A stretch of DNA of 64,000 nt, taken from contig WRMH01000007.1 in the NCBI GenBank assembly GCA_009777235.1, forward strand, positions 1 through 64,000, read 5' to 3'. Shown one piece after another: positions 16,355 to 24,390 of the stretch; position 1 is the first letter of the stretch; each line of letters begins with the position of its first letter. The position numbers and the translations under genes were made by a program. The notes under the pieces are model-generated. The model had not been told where the DNA came from. It ran no database searches and worked only from the letters and a program-made list of their open reading frames with translations. The DNA comes from Oscillospiraceae bacterium. Lineage in GTDB: Bacteria; Bacillota; Clostridia; Oscillospirales; Oscillospiraceae.

Positions 16355-16395
16355 TTGGCAGAATTGCCAAACATTTTTTTTTGCCAAAATTGGCG
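16355..16395. promoter_or_regulatory. TTGGCA-N4-TGCCAA dyad plus a second half-site dyad
   Basis: The dyad at 16355-16370 repeats the one upstream of surface protein 1. A further dyad TGCCAA-AA-TTGGCG lies at 16382-16395, present only here. Both lie between the surface protein 2 promoter and the divergent MNT/HEPN promoter. Confidence 0.4.
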
Positions 16396-16433
16396 GGCGG
16401 TTCAGAGGCGGGCGGGAATTTTGAAATTATTGC

Positions 16434-16462
16434 TTGTCAAATCAGCGCTTTTAAGGCATAAT
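16434..16462 (+). promoter_or_regulatory. promoter of the MNT/HEPN pair
   Basis: TTGTCA (16434-16439), 17 bases and CATAAT (16457-16462) lie 36 bases before the nucleotidyltransferase start. Confidence 0.5.
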
Positions 16463-16498
16463 GATATATATAAGATGTATCAAGGGGAGCGCTTGCCT

Positions 16499-16825
16499 AT
16501 GATGGAATATTTTCAAAACGAATTGAACACCATTGTAAAGACGATAGCAGACACGGGAATTGTATCTAAAATTATTCTGTTTGGCTCTATGGCTCGCGGT
16601 GAGATGACGCCCGACAGTGATATTGATTTGTGTGTTTTAACGTCAGTAAAAGACCGCAGACCTTTAGATATATCCATTGATTTGCGTCGTAAACTTTTCA
16701 ATGTGAAGAATGTTCCCCTTGATTTACTAACGTATAATCATGACAGGTTTGAAGAGCACGCCGCTTCACCGACTTCGTTTGCACATTTAATCAATACAGA
16801 GGGGGTCGTTGTTTATGAGCGATAG
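16499..16825 (+). CDS. MNT-type nucleotidyltransferase antitoxin
   Basis: A 108-residue minimal nucleotidyltransferase with the signature GSMARGEMTPDSDIDL (GSx(n)DxD), the active-site core of the pol-beta fold. In MNT/HEPN modules such proteins act as antitoxins, in characterised cases by transferring AMP onto the HEPN toxin. I chose ATG 16499 because AGGGGAG lies at 16483-16489; an adjacent ATG at 16502 and an upstream ATG at 16474 are possible. Its stop overlaps the start of the HEPN gene, so the pair is coupled. Confidence 0.85.
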   Translation: MMEYFQNELNTIVKTIADTGIVSKIILFGSMARGEMTPDSDIDLCVLTSVKDRRPLDISIDLRRKLFNVKNVPLDLLTYNHDRFEEHAASPTSFAHLINTEGVVVYER

Positions 16826-17216
16826 TTTGCAGATAACAAGGTGGGTTACGTTCGCGCAAAGAGATTATGACACAGCAATCAATATGTCTATATTGCACCA
16901 CCCTGTGCCGCTTGATATTGTTTGCTATTTATGTCAGCAAAGCGCGGAAAAAATATTGAAAGCATACTTAATCGCGCAAGGTGAGCCATTTAGAAAAACG
17001 CATGATTTAGAAACTATCCTTAAACTTTGTATAAAACACGATAACTGTTTTTCTGCGTTTGAGGATATCTGTCCTGTGTTGACTGAATATTCTACCGTGA
17101 CACGCTATCCTGCCGATGAGGATTTTATTACCGAACACGATATGAGAACTTCCCTTGAAAGCGCTCATGAGATTTTAGAATTTACAAAGGCGCGGATTGC
17201 TGATATAACGCCATAA
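16815..17216 (+). CDS. HEPN-domain protein, probable RNase toxin
   Basis: A 133-residue all-helical HEPN protein. The family features are CYLCQQSAEKILKAYLIAQ in the middle of the domain and FRKTHDLETIL shortly after, where Arg and His fit the usual RxxxxH-type active site in relaxed form. HEPN proteins of this group are commonly RNA-cleaving toxins held in check by a neighbouring MNT protein. The start ATG 16815 overlaps the MNT stop (TTTATGAGCGATAG); a TTG two codons earlier is less likely. The exact toxin mechanism is inference. Confidence 0.82.
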   Translation: MSDSLQITRWVTFAQRDYDTAINMSILHHPVPLDIVCYLCQQSAEKILKAYLIAQGEPFRKTHDLETILKLCIKHDNCFSAFEDICPVLTEYSTVTRYPADEDFITEHDMRTSLESAHEILEFTKARIADITP

Positions 17217-17413
17217 AACGAAAAATAGTGGCCACTTCTCCGCGCCTATTCTCGCTGGCCTTTCTGCCAATTGGGCTATCCAAAAATATTTCATAGCCTC
17301 ATTTTGCACTCCGCAAAGTTTTGTCGGGGGAGATTGACGCGCAGTTTTCCGCCAATCTCCACTCCCTCCAATCTTCACGCGGGCGTGAGCCGGGCGGGGC
17401 GGGAAAGAAAAGC

Positions 17414-17459
17414 TTGGCAAACAAAGCGCGTTATGTTATTATTGTGTTATGATAATAAC
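17414..17459 (+). promoter_or_regulatory. promoter and autoregulatory operator of mazEF module 2
   Basis: TTGGCA (17414-17419), a 17-base spacer and TATTAT (17437-17442). An inverted repeat GTTATTAT (17435-17442) / ATAATAAC (17452-17459) overlaps the -10 element, the expected position for MazE/MazF autorepression. Upstream, 17329-17360 holds GGAGATTG..CAATCTCC; the interval 17217-17413 shows nothing else. Confidence 0.6.
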
Positions 17460-17483
17460 TAATTATTAAAAGGAGTAAACTTT

Positions 17484-17741
17484 ATGATAACAACGGCTAA
17501 TCGGTGGGGGTCAAGCGGTATAGGGATACGCCTTGCAAAAAATATTTTAGACAAATTTCCTATTGAAGAAAAAACGCCGCTAAATGTCGAAGTAGACAAC
17601 GAAAATGACAGGATAATCATAACAAGGGTTAAGCAACCAAAAAAATACCCGACAATCGAAGAGCTTTTTGCCGACTTTCGGGGCGAATATGAGCCTGTAG
17701 ATGTTGACTGGGGCAGCCCGGTTGGGGGGGAAGTATGGTAA
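17484..17741 (+). CDS. mazE: MazE-like AbrB-fold antitoxin, module 2
   Basis: An 85-residue antitoxin with an N-terminal AbrB-type domain (ANRWGSSGIGIRLAKNIL, then LNVEVDNENDRIIITRV) and an acidic C-terminal tail ending VDWGSPVGGEVW. The ribosome site AAAAGGAG is well placed before ATG 17484. The tail shares the final tryptophan and overlap architecture of module 1, but the sequences differ enough to suggest different cognate toxins. It lies downstream of an operator-like dyad. Confidence 0.85.
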   Translation: MITTANRWGSSGIGIRLAKNILDKFPIEEKTPLNVEVDNENDRIIITRVKQPKKYPTIEELFADFRGEYEPVDVDWGSPVGGEVW

Positions 17742-18067
17742 AACAAGGTCAAATAATAAAACTCAGCTTTACTCCCAGTGTAGGGCACGAGCAAAGCGGA
17801 TATCGCCCCGCCGTGGTGGTAAGCAACAATTTTGGGTTGGCGCGTCATAATGTCGTCTACATTTGTCCGATAACCAACACAAGCAAACCATATCCCACAC
17901 ACATACCGCTTGACTCAAGAACAAAGACAACGGGCGTTGTTTTGTGCGAACACATGAAATCAGCCGATCTGTCTGTCAGAAATTTTACGTACGTTGAAGA
18001 TATGCCTCCTGATATTTTCGAAAAAGTGGTTTTTGCCGTGAGCAGCCTTATTCGATTGCCTGAATAG
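17735..18067 (+). CDS. mazF: MazF-like mRNA endoribonuclease toxin, module 2
   Basis: A 110-residue toxin starting VKQGQIIKLSFTPSVGHEQ and continuing GYRPAVVVSNN, the family's N-terminal signature. The core shows CPITNTSKPYPTHIPL and VVLCEHMKSADL; the latter contains the conserved strand near the active site. The ATG lies inside the end of mazE (GTATGGTAA), the same coupling as module 1. The proteins of the two modules are related but clearly diverged. Confidence 0.88.
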   Translation: MVKQGQIIKLSFTPSVGHEQSGYRPAVVVSNNFGLARHNVVYICPITNTSKPYPTHIPLDSRTKTTGVVLCEHMKSADLSVRNFTYVEDMPPDIFEKVVFAVSSLIRLPE

Positions 18068-18163
18068 CAAAACTTTGTCGGTGGTGTTTGACACCACTCG
18101 CGCTCACCAATCTCACCATCTCCGCACTTATCCCTCCCCATCTCATCAATCTTCAAAAAAAAC

Positions 18164-18192
18164 TTGCAATTAGTAATATCAAGTGGTATATT
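18164..18192 (+). promoter_or_regulatory. promoter of rpsT
   Basis: TTGCAA (18164-18169), 17 bases and TATATT (18187-18192), giving a leader of about 60 bases before the rpsT start. Confidence 0.6.
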
Positions 18193-18260
18193 TACTTTTA
18201 CCCCTGTTTTGACCGCAGACACAGAGTCTGACAACATATACATTTATAAGGAAGGACATC

Positions 18261-18527
18261 ATGGCAAACATTAAATCATCCGCAAAAAGAGCTCTGCTGA
18301 TAAAAAAAGCATCCGCGAGAAACAGAGCCGCAAAGTCTCTTATGAAAACCAACATAAAGAAGTTTTCTTTTGCCGTTTCTGAGGGCGACCGCGACTTGGC
18401 CAACGCCGCTTATAAAGTCGCCGTTAGAACCGTAGACCGCGCCGCGACAAAAAACCTTATCCACAAAAATAACGCCGCACGCAAAAAACGCTCTATGACT
18501 CTTGCTCTCAACAAAATGGGAGAGTAA
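18261..18527 (+). CDS. rpsT: 30S ribosomal protein S20
   Basis: S20 binds 16S rRNA early in 30S assembly. The 88-residue, strongly basic protein begins MANIKSSAKRALLIKKAS and has the expected helical repeats with ARNRAAKS and KNNAARKKRS. AAGGAAGG precedes the start. The next gene follows after 74 bases without a visible terminator, so read-through into the importer genes is possible. Confidence 0.97.
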   Translation: MANIKSSAKRALLIKKASARNRAAKSLMKTNIKKFSFAVSEGDRDLANAAYKVAVRTVDRAATKNLIHKNNAARKKRSMTLALNKMGE

Positions 18528-18601
18528 GCGGCCGCTTGCCTCTTCCCCACACCCTCGCCAAAGACCAACCCCAAAACTCAAAAGAAAAGGAGATTTGTCA
18601 G

Positions 18602-20692
18602 ATGCGTCCGATTGCTCGCAAAGTGATGCTTCCCTTTTTAGTGTTTGCCTTGCTTCTAACTGCTTGCGGCAATAAGGGTTCCGGCAATACGGGTTCGGGC
18701 GGCGATACCCCGTCTGCGGGCGCTTATGACGTTTCGCCGCTTGCCGCCGACAGCCCCTTTTCCTATGATGAAATAGATGGATTTATGGGGATTGCCGTTG
18801 ATGAAAACGGGATACTCTACACCGGCGCGGGAAATCCTGACAATAAAATCATTGACCACTCTGAAAAGGCGGATTGGCGGCCGTCTCGCTATGCCACCGC
18901 GTATGACTTGGATGGAAACATACTGGCAAGATATGATCTTAACCCTAAAATGGAGGAGGGCTTTCTTGCCCCGTATATGGCGGCGGGAGGCGGCAAGCTG
19001 TATTATTCTGCCGTGTATTCTATGCCCCTGCCCGATTTTTATTATATTACAAAATCTGACGTTATCTACGCGCTTGACTTGACGACGGGCGGCATTATTG
19101 AGCACATTTTGCCCGTTGCCTTTGACGCTTTACATAAGCTCGCGTATTTCGGCGGCAAACTTTATATGCTTGCCGAACATCCCGACTATGAAGATTTTTA
19201 CATTTTAGCGTCTTTTGACATTGTTTCAGGCGATTTTGAAATCATATACGAGAACCTTGACAGCTTCGCGCTTACCCCGGACGGGAACATCCTCATAGCC
19301 GGCAGGGATACCGCCGGCGGTTTTTTTGCCGAGATTGATTCGGACACGTGGACAATGAACAATATTAAGTCCATAGAGGTTGGCACAGTCTCCGACATGG
19401 CGGCGGATGAGCGCGGCGTGTTTTTTACCGCTCTGCCGCAGGGTAATGGAGATCATTTCCGTTCATTTTGCCTCGGCTACACATTTCTTGACAGCGACAG
19501 CAGCGCTATAATTGTCCGCCCGGATAGACTGTTTTTGGGTATATATCCAGCCCTCGTGTATACCCGGGGGCTGTGCTGGTTTGTCTCTCACGATAACAAC
19601 TTCTCGCAAAAAACGCTCGAGCGAATAAAAGTATCAGATTATGTAAGAGAGCCTTTGCCAATAAAGATGCTCAGCTCATTTGCGGGTGCGCATAATGACA
19701 CGTTCGGCGGCGGTTTTGCTTTAGACTGGAAAAGAGCTTCCAACGAGGAGCTGGCGCTGTCCATGCTTTCTCAAGATAGAACCTATGATGTTTTCCTTGC
19801 AACAACACACGAAATAATAGCCCACAATATCAAAGAAAAAGGCGCGTTTTATCCGCTGGGCGACGTACCTTTCGTGCAAGAATATATGGATGCGTGTTTC
19901 CCCTTTATTAAAGACGCGGCGACCGATGACGCGGGCGAAATATGGATGATTCCCATAACTGTAACTGTTTCTTTCTTTCTTTTCCTCCCGGAAAACGCCG
20001 CCGAGGCGGGTCTTGATATTCCGGGCGCCAAGACGCCCTCGGACGTCTTGCGTTTTTTAACGGATGCGTATAATGCCGGGGGCAGCTATTATTTTTACAG
20101 TACAGCCTTTAGAGACCAGCTGCTATATAAGTATCTGCGGGAAGACGGCACCTTTGACACCCCGCAGTTTCGCTCGTCCGCTGAGGCTTTTCGGGAGACG
20201 GTAAACCTCAAAATTCCCGAAGGCACGGCACACGAGTCAGATAGTCTATACAATACGGAATTTTTGTTTTCCCACTATATAAGCCCTTTTGGCTCTGTGA
20301 ACGGGGTTCTTTACCGTTTCGACACTGACGCGGCTGACAAATTTGACGTAATACCCATTCTCGGCACATCAGGAAACCCATCCGCCTATACTGAGTTTTT
20401 GTGCGTCAATCCATATTCAGACAATTTGGACGCCGCCCTTGAGTTTATATCCTCCGTTTGTCAGTATAGGCTCGGCATCAAAAATTCTTTTTACTTGACG
20501 GATATGGACACATATTCCGATTCGCAATTGACACGAAAGCTATACGCACTGTACGAGTCCGCCGTGATTGATTTTAGTATGCCTCATGAGATTTACCTTG
20601 ATAATTTCTTGTACTATCTTGTTGGGAGAATGTCGCTTGACGAAATGATTGCCGAATCGGATCGCGCCCTGAATATGTACCTCGGCGAGTGA
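18602..20692 (+). CDS. ABC importer substrate-binding lipoprotein with extra N-terminal domain
   Basis: A 696-residue lipoprotein: lipobox LLTAC at residues 18-22, then a Gly/Ser linker. The first roughly 330 residues show beta-propeller-like repeats (GIAVDENGILY, LTPDGNILIAGRD, DMAADERGVFF). The C-terminal half resembles family 1 extracellular solute-binding proteins, with MLSQDRTYDVFLATTHEI and EIWMIPITVT. I chose ATG 18602 with AAAAGGAG upstream, because the longer reading has no signal sequence at its end. The two permease genes follow immediately, so this is the ligand-capture subunit of an importer, probably of a carbohydrate; the substrate cannot be read from sequence. Confidence 0.8.
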   Translation: MRPIARKVMLPFLVFALLLTACGNKGSGNTGSGGDTPSAGAYDVSPLAADSPFSYDEIDGFMGIAVDENGILYTGAGNPDNKIIDHSEKADWRPSRYATAYDLDGNILARYDLNPKMEEGFLAPYMAAGGGKLYYSAVYSMPLPDFYYITKSDVIYALDLTTGGIIEHILPVAFDALHKLAYFGGKLYMLAEHPDYEDFYILASFDIVSGDFEIIYENLDSFALTPDGNILIAGRDTAGGFFAEIDSDTWTMNNIKSIEVGTVSDMAADERGVFFTALPQGNGDHFRSFCLGYTFLDSDSSAIIVRPDRLFLGIYPALVYTRGLCWFVSHDNNFSQKTLERIKVSDYVREPLPIKMLSSFAGAHNDTFGGGFALDWKRASNEELALSMLSQDRTYDVFLATTHEIIAHNIKEKGAFYPLGDVPFVQEYMDACFPFIKDAATDDAGEIWMIPITVTVSFFLFLPENAAEAGLDIPGAKTPSDVLRFLTDAYNAGGSYYFYSTAFRDQLLYKYLREDGTFDTPQFRSSAEAFRETVNLKIPEGTAHESDSLYNTEFLFSHYISPFGSVNGVLYRFDTDAADKFDVIPILGTSGNPSAYTEFLCVNPYSDNLDAALEFISSVCQYRLGIKNSFYLTDMDTYSDSQLTRKLYALYESAVIDFSMPHEIYLDNFLYYLVGRMSLDEMIAESDRALNMYLGE

Positions 20693-20718
20693 GGCGGTGA
20701 GCATTGGAGGGCATTTTG

Positions 20719-21519
20719 TTGAAACACCCGCGCTTATCGTGGAATCTAAAATGCAAGCTGTGCCTCGCCCCCAGCCTCGCGGGGATAGCCGTTTTTTTCG
20801 TTATCCCGTACTTTCGCGTACTGTATTACTCTCTCATAGACAACCAATTTAGCCGCAGCTTTGTGTGGCTTGATAATTATGTCAGAGTGTTCCACAACGA
20901 ATATTTTCAGCTCGCGCTTAAAAACAGTTTGCTGCTCATCGTAACGGCTGTACCCGTGCTGATTGCCCTCGCGCTGCTAATTTCGCTCGCGCTGACATTT
21001 GGAATACGGAAGCTGAAAGCGTTTCGGGCTGCTTTCGTGCTGCCGATGGTCATACCGACAGCCAGCGCGGCGCTCATATGGTCGGCCTTCTTTTCGTGGT
21101 GGGACAGCCCCGCGCCTCTTTACTTGCTGTTTATTTGGAAAAACATCGGCATATGCGTCGTGCTTATGACGGCGGCATTTTCCGGCATTGATGATTCTCT
21201 CTTCGAGGCGGCGGCCATTGACGGCGCGGCAGGGCTTCAAATGCACGCGAAAATAACTGTACCTTTGATTATGCCAACGATAGTTTTCGGGACGCTTTTG
21301 TCCATAGTAAACAGTTTTCGGATTTTCAAAGAAATCTTCCTATACCACGGCGGCACAAATTATCCGCCGGACTATGACTACACTCTCCAATATTACATGA
21401 ACAACAACTTCCTGAAGCTCGACTACCAGAGCCTCGCCGCGGGCGCGGTAATGACCTCTATTCTCGTGCTTCTCATCGTCATCGGCGGCCTCTCTCTGCA
21501 AAGGAGGTACAGCCAATGA
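20719..21519 (+). CDS. ABC sugar-type importer permease 1
   Basis: An inner-membrane permease of the MalF/UgpA class with about six spans. The cytoplasmic coupling loop EAAAIDGAAGLQMHAKITVP, near the C-terminal third, is the EAA motif that contacts the ATPase. No ATG start exists; I chose TTG 20719, seven bases after GGAGGG (20706-20711). TTG 20716 and TTG 20704 are alternatives. It overlaps the next permease by four bases. No ATPase gene is nearby, so a shared MsmX-type ATPase encoded elsewhere is likely. Confidence 0.85.
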   Translation: MKHPRLSWNLKCKLCLAPSLAGIAVFFVIPYFRVLYYSLIDNQFSRSFVWLDNYVRVFHNEYFQLALKNSLLLIVTAVPVLIALALLISLALTFGIRKLKAFRAAFVLPMVIPTASAALIWSAFFSWWDSPAPLYLLFIWKNIGICVVLMTAAFSGIDDSLFEAAAIDGAAGLQMHAKITVPLIMPTIVFGTLLSIVNSFRIFKEIFLYHGGTNYPPDYDYTLQYYMNNNFLKLDYQSLAAGAVMTSILVLLIVIGGLSLQRRYSQ

Positions 21520-22283
21520 AAAAGAAAGTTTTGAGCGCTGTCGCTTTATCGCTTGCGGCCGGCTTGTTTTTAACACCCTTGGCCGCCGTGATGGGCGCGT
21601 CGTTTTGGGCCGGCGGCAAAGCGACGCTGCAAAACTACGACGATCTGCTTTTTGACTGTTTTAACTTTTACCCCATGTTCTGGAACTCTCTTTCGTATGC
21701 CGCGGTCATTTTGGCCGTTCAGCTTGTCGTCGTTGTTCCGTGCGCATTCGGCTTTTCGCACGCCAAGTTTCGGGGCAAAAGCCTTTTGTTCGTTTTTTAC
21801 ATAGTTCTTATGATGATGCCCTTACAGGTGACGATACTGCCCAATTACATAGGATTGCGGGAGATGGGGCTTCTTGACACGCGCTGGGCGATAATCATAC
21901 CCGCCGTCTTTTCGCCTTTTGGCGTGGTGGTCATGCGCCAATATATGCGCGGCTCGGACGGTTTGGCGGTGGAGGCCATGCGGCTTGAAACTAATTCAAT
22001 AATATTGATTATGATCCATGCCGTCATACCGCAGATAAAGATTTGCATATTTGCCGTGGCTCTTTTCGTGTTCGCGGATAACTGGAATATGATGGAGCAG
22101 CCGCTCTTGTTCTTAGAGAGCGAACATCTAAAGACTTTGCCCGTGTTTATGGCGACCGCGGGAGATAATATAAGCAGCGCCCTCTTTCCGGCTGCGGTTA
22201 TCTATATGATTCCGGCACTGCTGCTTTACGGCTTTTTTAGCGGCAGCTTGGAGAAAGGGCTTACCTTTGGTGATTTGAAATGA
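21516..22283 (+). CDS. ABC sugar-type importer permease 2
   Basis: A 255-residue permease of the MalG/UgpE class. It starts inside the end of permease 1 (CAATGAAAAAG) with AAAGGAGG upstream. The coupling loop is divergent (GLAVEAMRLETNSI, then HAVIPQIK) but keeps the E-A and the C-terminal Pro. Together with permease 1 it would form the heterodimeric channel. It overlaps the following small gene by four bases, so three or four genes are one operon with the lipoprotein. Confidence 0.83.
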   Translation: MKKKVLSAVALSLAAGLFLTPLAAVMGASFWAGGKATLQNYDDLLFDCFNFYPMFWNSLSYAAVILAVQLVVVVPCAFGFSHAKFRGKSLLFVFYIVLMMMPLQVTILPNYIGLREMGLLDTRWAIIIPAVFSPFGVVVMRQYMRGSDGLAVEAMRLETNSIILIMIHAVIPQIKICIFAVALFVFADNWNMMEQPLLFLESEHLKTLPVFMATAGDNISSALFPAAVIYMIPALLLYGFFSGSLEKGLTFGDLK

Positions 22284-22657
22284 AAAGAGCAGTACTGATG
22301 TCCGTGACTATATTGTTTTTTGCATCAATGGCGGCGCTGACCTTTTCGGCGCGTGATGTGCATAACGCAAGATTGCCGCAGGTTACCGTAAGAGAGCTTA
22401 CCCGTGAGCGTATCACAACAGATCGGCGCGTGCTTGCTATTCCCGTTGACGCCTACGATCAAAACGGGGTTTTTATAATAACGACGCTATACAAAAACGG
22501 CGAAGTGCGTGATGCGGCAATACGCAGGCACGTACAAGTGGGCGCTGACAACGGCGAATTTTACGAGGTAGTTGACGGCCTGTTTGGAAACGAACTAATA
22601 ATTATCGAAAGCGATACGCCCCTTGCGGACGGCGCCGAAGTATTTATTGTCCGATAA
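22280..22657 (+). CDS. small secreted or membrane-tethered protein of unknown function
   Basis: A 125-residue protein with an N-terminal hydrophobic segment (MKRAVLMSVTILFFASMAAL) and no lipobox. The rest is strand-rich, with VFIITTLYKNGEVRDAAIRR and GLFGNELIIIESDTPLADG, faintly recalling the terminal barrel of membrane-fusion (HlyD-like) adaptors. I do not recognise a family with confidence. It overlaps permease 2 by four bases, suggesting an accessory role for the importer. Confidence 0.5.
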   Translation: MKRAVLMSVTILFFASMAALTFSARDVHNARLPQVTVRELTRERITTDRRVLAIPVDAYDQNGVFIITTLYKNGEVRDAAIRRHVQVGADNGEFYEVVDGLFGNELIIIESDTPLADGAEVFIVR

Positions 22658-22748
22658 GAGTTTTTCATGTGTTTTTGCTTGCTTTTTTGGTGTGAAAATA
22701 GTAAAATAGAAAAGTAAATATCTGGCTGTGAAAGGTTCGGTTTCTTCT

Positions 22749-24077
22749 ATGAATTCTGCCGCGGATATATGGGACAAAACACTTACTTTGATGCGCAAAG
22801 ATTTGACGGAGGTCGCTATCAAAACATGGTTTGAAGATTGCTCTGCGGTGGGCTTTTCCGCAAACCGTCTGTATCTGCACACATCCTCCGCCTATAACAA
22901 AGAAATTGTCGAGGAACGCTTTCTCGGCACTATCAAAAGCGCGCTCGGCGAGCTCTTTTCCTCATCAAATATAGACGTCGTCATATTGGACGACGTTGGG
23001 CTAAAAGCTATGAACGAATCTGCCGAAGACCCTGACAATCTTGGCATAAACGAATATACCTTTGAACATTTTGTCGTTGGCAGCTCTAATAAATTCGCGC
23101 ACGCCGCCGCGCTTGCCGTTGCGGACGGTCATCAAAAAAGAGGCTATAACCCCCTGTTCATATATGGGGATTCCGGACTGGGTAAAACGCATTTGCTCTA
23201 TGCCATCCGCTATGCTGTGGAAACAAAATTCCCGCACTATAACATTGTCTATGTCAAGGGCGAGGATTTTACAAATGACATGATTTTGGCGATACGGCAG
23301 GGCAAAAATGAAGAGTTTCGCGACAAATACCGCGGCGCCGACTTTTTTCTTATAGACGATATTCAGTTCATAGCGGGCAAAGAGGCTACCCAAGAAGAAT
23401 ACTTCAACACATTTGATTCGCTCTTTTTGCTCGGCAAACAAATTGTCCTCACATCAGATCGGCCGCCAAAAGATATGCTCTTGCTTGCGGACAGACTGCG
23501 ATCCCGTTTTGAGTCCGGTCTTTTGGTAGATATTCAGCCCCCCGACGATGCTCTGCGAATTGCCATAATCAAAAACAAGGCGGAGCAGCTTGGCGTCTTT
23601 TTGCCCGACGATGTTACAAACTATATTGCCGAAAACTTAGACAGAAGCGTCAGGCAATTAGAGGGCGCGGTCAAAATGGTTGTTGCGTACCGTGACATAA
23701 TGAATGACGACATTACGGTCGAGACAATAAAAGCGCGCTTGAAAGATGCCTTTATCGTGGGAGGAAACTTTATTCCTTCCGCCGACGATATTATCAACGA
23801 GACGGCAAAATACTACTCTCAAAGCGCGGAAGATATAAAAAGGCAAAGCAGAGCCGCCGAGCTTGTCTTGTCAAGGCAAATAGCAATGTACCTCATACGC
23901 AAAATGACAAATCTCTCTCTTCAAGATATTGGCACGATTTTTGACAAGCGCGACCATACAACCGTTCGCACATCCGTAATAAAAATAGATAATAAAATAA
24001 GAGAAGACAGCACTTTTTCAAACCTCATCAAAGACATTACCTCAAACATCAATTCCCGAAATATCGCCGCCCAGTAA
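22749..24077 (+). CDS. dnaA: chromosomal replication initiator DnaA
   Basis: DnaA binds origin boxes and melts oriC. From ATG 22749 the protein has 442 residues: the N-terminal helicase-interaction domain (ADIWDKTLTLMRKDLTEVAI), the AAA+ core with Walker A GDSGLGKT (about 140-147) and Walker B FFLIDDIQF (about 199-207), and a C-terminal helix-turn-helix with the DnaA signature DHTTVRTSVIKI. A GTG start at 22728 would add seven residues; neither start has a strong ribosome site. The gene is followed directly by an AT-rich origin and dnaN. Confidence 0.97.
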   Translation: MNSAADIWDKTLTLMRKDLTEVAIKTWFEDCSAVGFSANRLYLHTSSAYNKEIVEERFLGTIKSALGELFSSSNIDVVILDDVGLKAMNESAEDPDNLGINEYTFEHFVVGSSNKFAHAAALAVADGHQKRGYNPLFIYGDSGLGKTHLLYAIRYAVETKFPHYNIVYVKGEDFTNDMILAIRQGKNEEFRDKYRGADFFLIDDIQFIAGKEATQEEYFNTFDSLFLLGKQIVLTSDRPPKDMLLLADRLRSRFESGLLVDIQPPDDALRIAIIKNKAEQLGVFLPDDVTNYIAENLDRSVRQLEGAVKMVVAYRDIMNDDITVETIKARLKDAFIVGGNFIPSADDIINETAKYYSQSAEDIKRQSRAAELVLSRQIAMYLIRKMTNLSLQDIGTIFDKRDHTTVRTSVIKIDNKIREDSTFSNLIKDITSNINSRNIAAQ

Positions 24078-24390
24078 AAAAAAGCACTATACTTACAAAA
24101 TGGGAAAGCCATATCGTACAACAAACTGCCCTCCGGCTTCTTAGCTTTTTTAAATAGTTATTAACACTCTCTTGTTATCTTTTGTTAATTTTTGTGGATA
24201 ATTATATCCTTTTTACATATTTCTTTTTATACTCCCTATTTTTCCACATTTCTTTTTTATTATTATCTATGCAAAATATATTTGCCTGCAACGCTTTTTT
24301 GACCTCAAAAATACTTTTCCACATTTTTATCTACTACTATTACTGCTACTAAAAAATATTATTTATATAAATAAAGAAAGAGAAAAAAAT
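24078..24390. other. replication origin oriC between dnaA and dnaN
   Basis: A 313-bp AT-rich spacer. It holds a perfect DnaA box TTATCCACA on the minus strand (24193-24201), two TTTTCCACA boxes on the plus strand (24240-24248 and 24315-24323), and a run of CTA-CTA-CTA-TTA-CTG-CTA-CTA (24331-24351). The run is followed by AAAAAATATTATTTATATAA (24351-24370). The order DnaA box, DnaA-trio, AT-rich unwinding region is that described for the Bacillus subtilis basal unwinding system. Confidence 0.85.

Noticed and set aside
24078-24390. Missed small gene between dnaA and dnaN
   Set aside because: The stretch is AT-rich with DnaA boxes and stops in all frames; it is the origin.
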